Assembly (NCBI RefSeq): GCF_000379685.1
Contig: NZ_KB903249.1
Location: 166,795-230,794, forward strand
Direction: 5' to 3'
DNA: 64,000 nucleotides
Source: Catelliglobosispora koreensis DSM 44566
GTDB taxonomy: Bacteria > Actinomycetota > Actinomycetes > Mycobacteriales > Micromonosporaceae
The notes under the pieces were generated by a model, which was given only the letters and a program-made list of their open reading frames with translations, ran no database searches and had not been told where the DNA came from. The position numbers and the translations under genes are program-made. Of the stretch, positions 59,633 to 64,000 are shown piece after piece (position 1 is the stretch's first letter; each line of letters starts with the position of its first letter).

Positions 59633-59680
59633 CGCAAGCGAAATTCAATTTCCGACGCCGCACATGGTTGCGGCCGTCCC

Positions 59681-59891
59681 TCCCGCGAGGACATCCAGGT
59701 CCGCGCTCCCCAAACTCGCAGTCACGTCGGCCTCCCGCTTTCTGCCGCGGCCCTCGCTCCCCAAGCCCGCGACCCCGGTTTCCCGCGAGGACCTCCAGGT
59801 CCGCGACCCCGCGCTGCTTCCCGCGAGGACCTCCAGGTCCGCGCTCCCAAACCCGCGACCCCGGTTTCCCGCGAGGACCTCCAGGTCCGCG
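59681..59891. repeat. Four-copy hairpin repeat (GGACCTCCAGGTCC core)
   Basis: Copies of a 25-bp unit start near 59681 (one variant base), 59781, 59819 and 59867. Each contains GGACCT-CC-AGGTCC, a palindrome flanked by CCCGCGA and GCG, so each can form a hairpin. Distances between copies are about 100, 38 and 48 bases. The stretches between copies also repeat in part (ACCCCGGTTTCCCGCG, CCCCGCGCTGCTTCC). Confidence 0.85.
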
Positions 59892-59970
59892 ACCCCGCGC
59901 TGCTTCCCGCTCCCGTGCGGTGCGCTTGATCCAAGGTCCGCCCATGTGGGCGCATGGTCTTCTTAGTTTT

Positions 59971-60070
59971 GATCCACATCCATAACGCAGATCCACATCC
60001 GGCTAGACGTGATCAAACCGCCTGTGGATCACGTCTGAAGGGATGTGGATCGGGCTGAGGGATGTGGATC
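59971..60070. repeat. Nested palindromic repeat element, copy B (inverted relative to copy A)
   Basis: GATCCACATCC occurs at 59971 and 59990, inner arms GACGTGATC (60006-60014) and GATCACGTC (60027-60035) enclose AAACCGCCTGTG, and GGATGTGGATC follows at 60041 and 60060. The inner part matches the reverse complement of copy A (9818-9900) almost exactly, including the loop. Confidence 0.85.
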
Positions 60071-60098
60071 ACGACTAGGTCATCGCGAGCTGCATATA

Positions 60099-60360
60099 GC
60101 GGGAGAGGCGGGCGGCAAAGGGAAGCGAGGGCAGAGGAGGCAGCGGGAGGGGAAAGCGGCGAGGGGAAGCGCGGTAAAAGCGAGGGAAGGACGAGCGCGG
60201 GGAAGGGTGAGCGAGGGAAGGACGAGCGCGGGGAAGGGTGAGCGCGGGGAAGGGTGAGCGCGGGGAAGGGTGAGCGCGGGAAGGGACGGAAGGCGAGAGG
60301 GGAAGGGCGAGAGGGTGAAGGGCGGGCAGGGAGGAGCGGGCAGGGAGGAGGGGGTGGGGA
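60099..60360. repeat. Purine-rich, G-run tract with 16-bp tandem units
   Basis: About 260 bases with the plus strand strongly purine-biased and full of GGG and GGGG runs. GAGCGCGGGGAAGGGT repeats contiguously at 60224-60271 (three copies, partial fourth after), with a further copy at 60193 and a 31-base higher-order unit. It ends 30 bases before the receiver-reductase gene. G-quadruplex or triplex formation is possible. Confidence 0.85.
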
Positions 60361-60389
60361 TGATCATGGTGGGTGGGAAGGCGCTGTGA

Positions 60390-62048
60390 GTGCGTGGTTG
60401 GATGGAGGGCATGAGCAACCCCGCGATCTTGACTGTTGATGATGATCCTGCGGTCTCGCGGGCTGTGGCGCGTGATTTGCGGCGGCAGTATGGGGAGAAC
60501 TACCGGATCGTGCGGGCGAGTTCGGGGTCGGAAGCGCTCGATGCGCTCAGGGAACTGAAGCTGCGTGGGGATCGGGTGGCGCTGCTGGTAGCCGATTACC
60601 GGATGCCGCAGATGAACGGGATCCAATTCCTTGAGGAAGCTATGGATCTGTTTCCGCTCGCGCGACGGGTCTTGCTCACCGCTTATGCCGACACTGACGC
60701 GGCGATTAACGCGATCAACGTCGTGGACCTCGATCACTATTTGCTCAAGCCGTGGAATCCGCCGGAGCAGAACTTGTATCCCGTGGTGGATGGGCTGCTT
60801 GAGTCGTGGCTGTCCGTTCCGGACACGGCGGCGCCGGAGTTGCGGGTGGTGGGACACCGCTGGTCGGCACCGTCGTTCAAGGTAAGAGACTTCCTAGCCA
60901 GGAACTTGGTGCCCTATCGGTGGCATCTCGCTGACGACCCGGAAGGCGCACGGTTGCTTGTCGCCGCGGGGGTGGATGCGACACAAGTGCCGCTCGTCGT
61001 GACTGCTGAGGGGAAGTCGCTTGTTCAGCCGAGCGAGGCGGAACTGGCCGCTAGCGTGGGGCTGACGATCACGCCGGCGAATGACTTCTATGACGTCATC
61101 GTGATTGGTGCTGGGCCGGCTGGCTTGGGCGCGGCTGTTTATGGGGCGTCTGAAGGACTACGGACTGTCCTGGTCGAGCGGCGGGCCACGGGTGGGCAGG
61201 CCGGGCAGAGTAGCCGGATCGAGAACTACCTTGGGTTCCCTGACGGCGTCAGTGGAGCGCAGCTGACGGACCGCGCACGGCGGCAGGCGGTGAAGTTCGG
61301 GGCGGAGCTGCTGACCGCCCGTGAAGTGGTCGGTCTGGAAAACGTTGGTGCGACACGAGTGGTGCACTTCAGTGACGGCAGCCGCATCGCGGCGCACGCC
61401 GTCGTGCTGGCGACCGGTGTGTCCTATCGCCTGCTGGATGTGCCCGGCTGCGCTGACTTGACGGGACGCGGTGTTTTCTATGGCTCCGCTGCTACCGAAG
61501 CGGTCAGCTGTGCGGGGCAAGACGTTTACATCGTTGGTGGCGCCAACTCGGCCGGGCAGGCGGCGGTGTACTTTTCGCGTTACGCCAGCCATGTGCACAT
61601 TCTGATTCGGGGAGACGACATTCGCCGCTCGATGTCGTCGTATCTGGCCGATCAGCTCGACGCGATCGACAACGTCACCGTGCACCCGTTTAGCGAAGTG
61701 TGCCAAGGCGAAGGTGACGAGCACCTGGAGCGGATCACCATTCTCAATGTCCAAACGGGACAGACTCACGTAGTACCAACGGAATGGCTCTTTATCTTTA
61801 TCGGGGCCGAACCGCGGACGCAGTGGCTCGAAGGCGTGCTTGCCCGTGACGACAAGGGTTTCGTTGTTACCGGCCAGCGTGCGAAAGACTGGCCGTTGCC
61901 TCGCGATCCCTACCACCTGGAGAGCAGCGTTCCCGGCGTGTTCGTGGCCGGTGACGTGCGCGCTGAGTCGGTCAAGCGCGTAGCCTCGGCGGTGGGCGAG
62001 GGCGCGATGGCGATCTCCCTGGTGCACCGGTATTTGGAGGCACAATGA
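60390..62048 (+). CDS. Response-regulator receiver fused to thioredoxin-reductase-like flavoprotein
   Basis: A 552-residue fusion. Residues about 10-135 are a CheY-like receiver (ILTVDDDP, phospho-Asp D69 in VADYRMPQMNG, LLTAYAD, LLKPW). Residues about 148-225 look like a glutaredoxin/thioredoxin-like domain without an active CxxC. From about 236 a thioredoxin-reductase-type flavoprotein follows: VIVIGAGPAGLGAAVYGAS, GGQAGQSSRIENYLGFP, VYIVGGANSAGQAAVYFSRY and GVFVAGDVRAESVKRVASAV. The redox CxxC of true reductases is replaced (YGSAATEAVSC), so it should pass electrons differently. GTG 60390 or ATG 60411 start. Coupled by ATGA to the kinase gene. Confidence 0.88.
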   Translation: MRGWMEGMSNPAILTVDDDPAVSRAVARDLRRQYGENYRIVRASSGSEALDALRELKLRGDRVALLVADYRMPQMNGIQFLEEAMDLFPLARRVLLTAYADTDAAINAINVVDLDHYLLKPWNPPEQNLYPVVDGLLESWLSVPDTAAPELRVVGHRWSAPSFKVRDFLARNLVPYRWHLADDPEGARLLVAAGVDATQVPLVVTAEGKSLVQPSEAELAASVGLTITPANDFYDVIVIGAGPAGLGAAVYGASEGLRTVLVERRATGGQAGQSSRIENYLGFPDGVSGAQLTDRARRQAVKFGAELLTAREVVGLENVGATRVVHFSDGSRIAAHAVVLATGVSYRLLDVPGCADLTGRGVFYGSAATEAVSCAGQDVYIVGGANSAGQAAVYFSRYASHVHILIRGDDIRRSMSSYLADQLDAIDNVTVHPFSEVCQGEGDEHLERITILNVQTGQTHVVPTEWLFIFIGAEPRTQWLEGVLARDDKGFVVTGQRAKDWPLPRDPYHLESSVPGVFVAGDVRAESVKRVASAVGEGAMAISLVHRYLEAQ

Positions 62049-63448
62049 TGAAGGAAGAGCTCAAGACGCTGTTCCTCTTCGAGTCACTCGACGACGCCAA
62101 GCTCGACTGGCTCGTGGAGCACGGCAAGGTGGAGCATCACCCGGCCGGGCTCGTGTATGCCGAAGGCGATGACGCGACGTGCTTTTACGTCATGCTGAGC
62201 GGCACATGCGCGCTGAGCCGTCTCGTGCACGGCGACGATGTCGAGACTGTCCGCACCGAGCAGCGTGGCGTTTACGCGGGAGCGACGCAGGCCTATCTTG
62301 GTGCTGCCGTGCCACAGAAATACCCGAACTCGTTGCGTGCCGTCACCGATTGCAGCTTCTTCGTGCTGCCGGCGACCGAGTTCGGGGCGATGATGCGCAG
62401 CTGGTTCCCGATGGCTATGCACTTGATGGAGGGCCTGTTCTTCGGGCTGCGCAACACCCAGACCATCATCGGTGAGCGGGAACGCTTGCTGGCGCTGGGA
62501 TCGCTGTCGGCTGGCTTGACGCATGAGCTGAATAACCCTGCGGCTGCTGCTGTCCGGGCGACTTCGGTGCTGCGGACACGGGTCGCGGGCATGCGGCACA
62601 AGCTGGCGATGATCGCGGACGGGCGGGTCGACGGCACGAAGCTGCGGCATCTCGTTGACTTGCAAGAGGAAGCGGTCAAGCGGGTCGCCCTCGCGCCCGC
62701 GCTGACACCATTGCAGACCTCTGATGCCGAAGACGCGGTTGGTGACTGGCTCGAAGAGCATGATGTCACTGGCGCTTGGGATATCGGAGCCACGCTCGTC
62801 GCTGGCGGCATCGACCCTGAGTGGCTCGACGCCATGGCGCAGACGGTGGGCGAGGAGAACTTGGAGCCGGCGGTCCGCTGGATCACGTACACGCTTGATA
62901 CCGAACTGCTCATGGCTGAAATCGAGGACTCCGTCGCCCGCATTTCCGGGCTTGTGGCGGCGGCCAAGCAATATTCGCAACTTGACCGCGCGCCCTATCA
63001 GACCGTCGACGTGCACGATCTGCTCAAGGCGACGCTGGTCATGATGAACGCGAAGATTCCGTCAGGCATCAAGGTGGTCAAGGAATTCGACCGTTCGCTG
63101 CCGCCGATTCCAGCTTATGCCGCTGAGCTCAACCAGGTCTGGACGAACCTTATCGACAACGCGCTCGGTGCGATGGGACAGTCTGGCACGCTAACGATTC
63201 GCACCGGGCGAGACGGCGAGAACGTTTTCGTTGAGGTCGCTGACACCGGTCACGGCATCGATCCGGCGATCCGGCCGCGCATCTTCGAGCCGTTCTTCAC
63301 CACGAAACCCGTGGGCGAGGGAACGGGACTCGGACTCGACATCTCCTATCGCATTGTAGTCAACAAGCATCACGGCGATATCAAAGTCACGTCGTCGCCG
63401 GGTGACACGACTTTCCGCGTGCTGCTGCCGATTAACCCTGACGCGTGA
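62045..63448 (+). CDS. Histidine kinase with cyclic-nucleotide-binding-type sensor domain
   Basis: A 467-residue soluble kinase. Residues about 8-125 form a cNMP-binding/Crp-type domain (FLFESLDDAKLDWLVEHGKV, VYAEGDDATCFYVMLSGTCA). The dimerisation helix is SLSAGLTHELNNPAAAAVRA with the phospho-His near 160; a long insertion precedes the ATPase domain with LIDNALGAMG, VEVADTGHGIDP, RIFEPFFTTK and GEGTGLGLDISYRIV. No membrane helix. Overlaps the receiver-reductase gene by ATGA, so it probably phosphorylates D69 of that fusion. The small-molecule ligand of the sensor is not predictable. Confidence 0.9.
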   Translation: MMKEELKTLFLFESLDDAKLDWLVEHGKVEHHPAGLVYAEGDDATCFYVMLSGTCALSRLVHGDDVETVRTEQRGVYAGATQAYLGAAVPQKYPNSLRAVTDCSFFVLPATEFGAMMRSWFPMAMHLMEGLFFGLRNTQTIIGERERLLALGSLSAGLTHELNNPAAAAVRATSVLRTRVAGMRHKLAMIADGRVDGTKLRHLVDLQEEAVKRVALAPALTPLQTSDAEDAVGDWLEEHDVTGAWDIGATLVAGGIDPEWLDAMAQTVGEENLEPAVRWITYTLDTELLMAEIEDSVARISGLVAAAKQYSQLDRAPYQTVDVHDLLKATLVMMNAKIPSGIKVVKEFDRSLPPIPAYAAELNQVWTNLIDNALGAMGQSGTLTIRTGRDGENVFVEVADTGHGIDPAIRPRIFEPFFTTKPVGEGTGLGLDISYRIVVNKHHGDIKVTSSPGDTTFRVLLPINPDA

Positions 63449-64000
63449 CGAATTCGGGGAAGTCCTTGGCGTTGACGGTTTCCAGGCCGGTGGTGTCGCC
63501 GCGGGAGGCAACGACCGCGGCGGCGAGGGTGCTGCCAATGAACGCGGCACGCTCGGATGACGCTCCGCGCAGGCGAGCGGCGAGGTAACCGCCGGCGAAC
63601 GCGTCTCCCGCTCCGACCGGGTCCACGACTTCCTCCACAAGCGACGGCTGGTGTTTGACCGTGCCTTCAGAGCGGTAGTAACAGCCGTCTTTGCCAGCTT
63701 TCAGCACGACTTCACCTTCGAACGCGTCGAAGGGGCTGGTGTCCCCGAAGATGAGCGAGGCTTCGTCGGTGCCGAGGATCAGGTAGCCGACGTGCGGGAG
63801 AATCGTTTTAGCGAACGCAATTTGCTGGTCCAGCCCGAGTGCAGGGCGGAAGTTCGGGTCGAACGCGAGTGTGGTGTGGCGGGCCAGATGTTCGACCGCC
63901 GCGCGCGGGCCCGGCCCAAGGGCGGTCGTAATCCCGGACACCGCAACGACTTTGGGACGAGCTTCCAGCACCCGCTGCGCATCGGAGAGGTCCATGTGCG
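63432..64000 (-). CDS. PfkB-family sugar kinase, N-terminus beyond window (KDG-kinase-like)
   Basis: The C-terminal 189 residues of a ribokinase/PfkB sugar kinase; the start lies past the right edge. Visible motifs: FDPNFRPALG, LGTDEASLIFGD, VVLKAGKDGCYYR and the ATP/anion-hole signature DPVGAGDAFAGGYLAARLRG with the catalytic Asp. The segment FDPNFRP and spacing resemble 2-keto-3-deoxygluconate kinases, which would fit the mannonate-dehydratase-like and pectate lyase genes. Convergent with the kinase gene, overlapping by 17 bases. Confidence 0.85.
   Translation of the reverse strand, partial: HMDLSDAQRVLEARPKVVAVSGITTALGPGPRAAVEHLARHTTLAFDPNFRPALGLDQQIAFAKTILPHVGYLILGTDEASLIFGDTSPFDAFEGEVVLKAGKDGCYYRSEGTVKHQPSLVEEVVDPVGAGDAFAGGYLAARLRGASSERAAFIGSTLAAAVVASRGDTTGLETVNAKDFPEFVTRQG

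Larger units (their letters stand above)
59633..60389. other. Gene-free interval with three repeat classes
   Basis: This 750-base region between divergent TetR and receiver-reductase genes contains the hairpin array at 59681-59891, the nested palindrome at 59971-60070 and a purine-rich tract at 60099-60360. Open frames on both strands only translate the repeats. Confidence 0.8.

Noticed and set aside
59282-59996. Long open frames on both strands rich in Pro/Arg/Gly (REDLQVRD-type and GPGGPRGK-type repeats)
   Set aside because: They translate the hairpin repeat array in several frames at once, have no ribosome site and overlap the TetR gene; high GC and repeats explain the openness.
60075-60857. 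260-codon minus-strand frame across the purine-rich tract
   Set aside because: Composition is that of the repeat (Pro/Ser/Arg/Leu) and it runs antisense into the receiver domain; no start signal or domain.

Overview
The window is high-GC DNA (roughly two-thirds G+C) with many GTG/TTG starts, overlapping ATGA/GTGA/TGATG operon joints, heavily regulated secreted hydrolases and several ABC importers. It reads as a chromosomal segment of a filamentous actinomycete; Pseudonocardiaceae is my best guess (inference from gene content, not a database match). I found no tRNA or rRNA gene, CRISPR array, integrase, transposase or antibiotic gene cluster.

Layout. 1-1.1 kb: left-truncated, frameshifted DUF222/HNH (13E12-type) repeat gene. 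1.1-4.9 kb: ADP-ribose/RNA-related group (ADP-ribosylglycohydrolase, cupin, RlaP-like nucleotidyltransferase with a possible remnant of a second copy, SpoU/TrmH methyltransferase coupled to a PARG-type macrodomain). 4.9-11.8 kb: three secreted polysaccharide hydrolases (PL1 pectate lyase, GH64-like glucanase, GH16 glucanase), each behind a LacI-type palindrome, with a sigma/anti-sigma fusion and a repeat-filled intergenic region between them. 11.8-17.2 kb: photolyase with TetR, DUF4386 protein, MarR with NAD(P)-binding oxidoreductase, and an epimerase plus mannonate-dehydratase-like pair. 17.3-21.3 kb: a membrane-anchored pseudokinase, a large secreted RHS-N-terminal-like protein and an SRPBCC protein. 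21.4-29.7 kb: a branched-chain-type ABC importer, an extracellular PHB depolymerase-type esterase, a GAF-PucR regulator and 3-hydroxybutyrate dehydrogenase, together suggesting use of 3-hydroxybutyrate from external polyester. 29.8-34.5 kb: membrane protein with a NarL-type two-component pair, then LysR and an EamA exporter. 34.6-38 kb: membrane protein, truncated ScyD-like gene, WYL-like protein, sirtuin, Y-family DNA polymerase. 38-46.7 kb: GH20 hexosaminidase plus sugar ABC importer, and a RidA / amidohydrolase / regulator / D-amino-acid-deaminase-like group; both carry the same 11-bp-phased GTTCG direct repeat upstream and are probably one regulon.

46.7-49.7 kb: YcxB-like fragment, class V aminotransferase-like enzyme, and a second DUF222/HNH copy killed by one amber codon, in inverted orientation to the first. 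50-55 kb: DUF2238 and SDR, heme oxygenase with DUF1838 under a two-site palindromic operator, TetR, an LCMT-like methyltransferase and a DUF4240 protein. 55.2-59.6 kb: heterodimeric ABC exporter with one degenerate ATP site, under TetR. 59.6-60.4 kb: gene-free, packed with hairpin repeats, a 90-bp nested palindrome and a purine-rich tract. 60.4-63.4 kb: a receiver/thioredoxin-reductase fusion translationally coupled to a cyclic-nucleotide-binding-domain histidine kinase. The right edge cuts a PfkB sugar kinase.

Most unusual items: the redox two-component pair, the ADP-ribose/RNA group, the shared GTTCG operator linking amino-sugar uptake to D-amino-acid metabolism, the pseudokinase, and the paired intergenic repeat loci at 9.7-10 kb and 59.7-60.4 kb.
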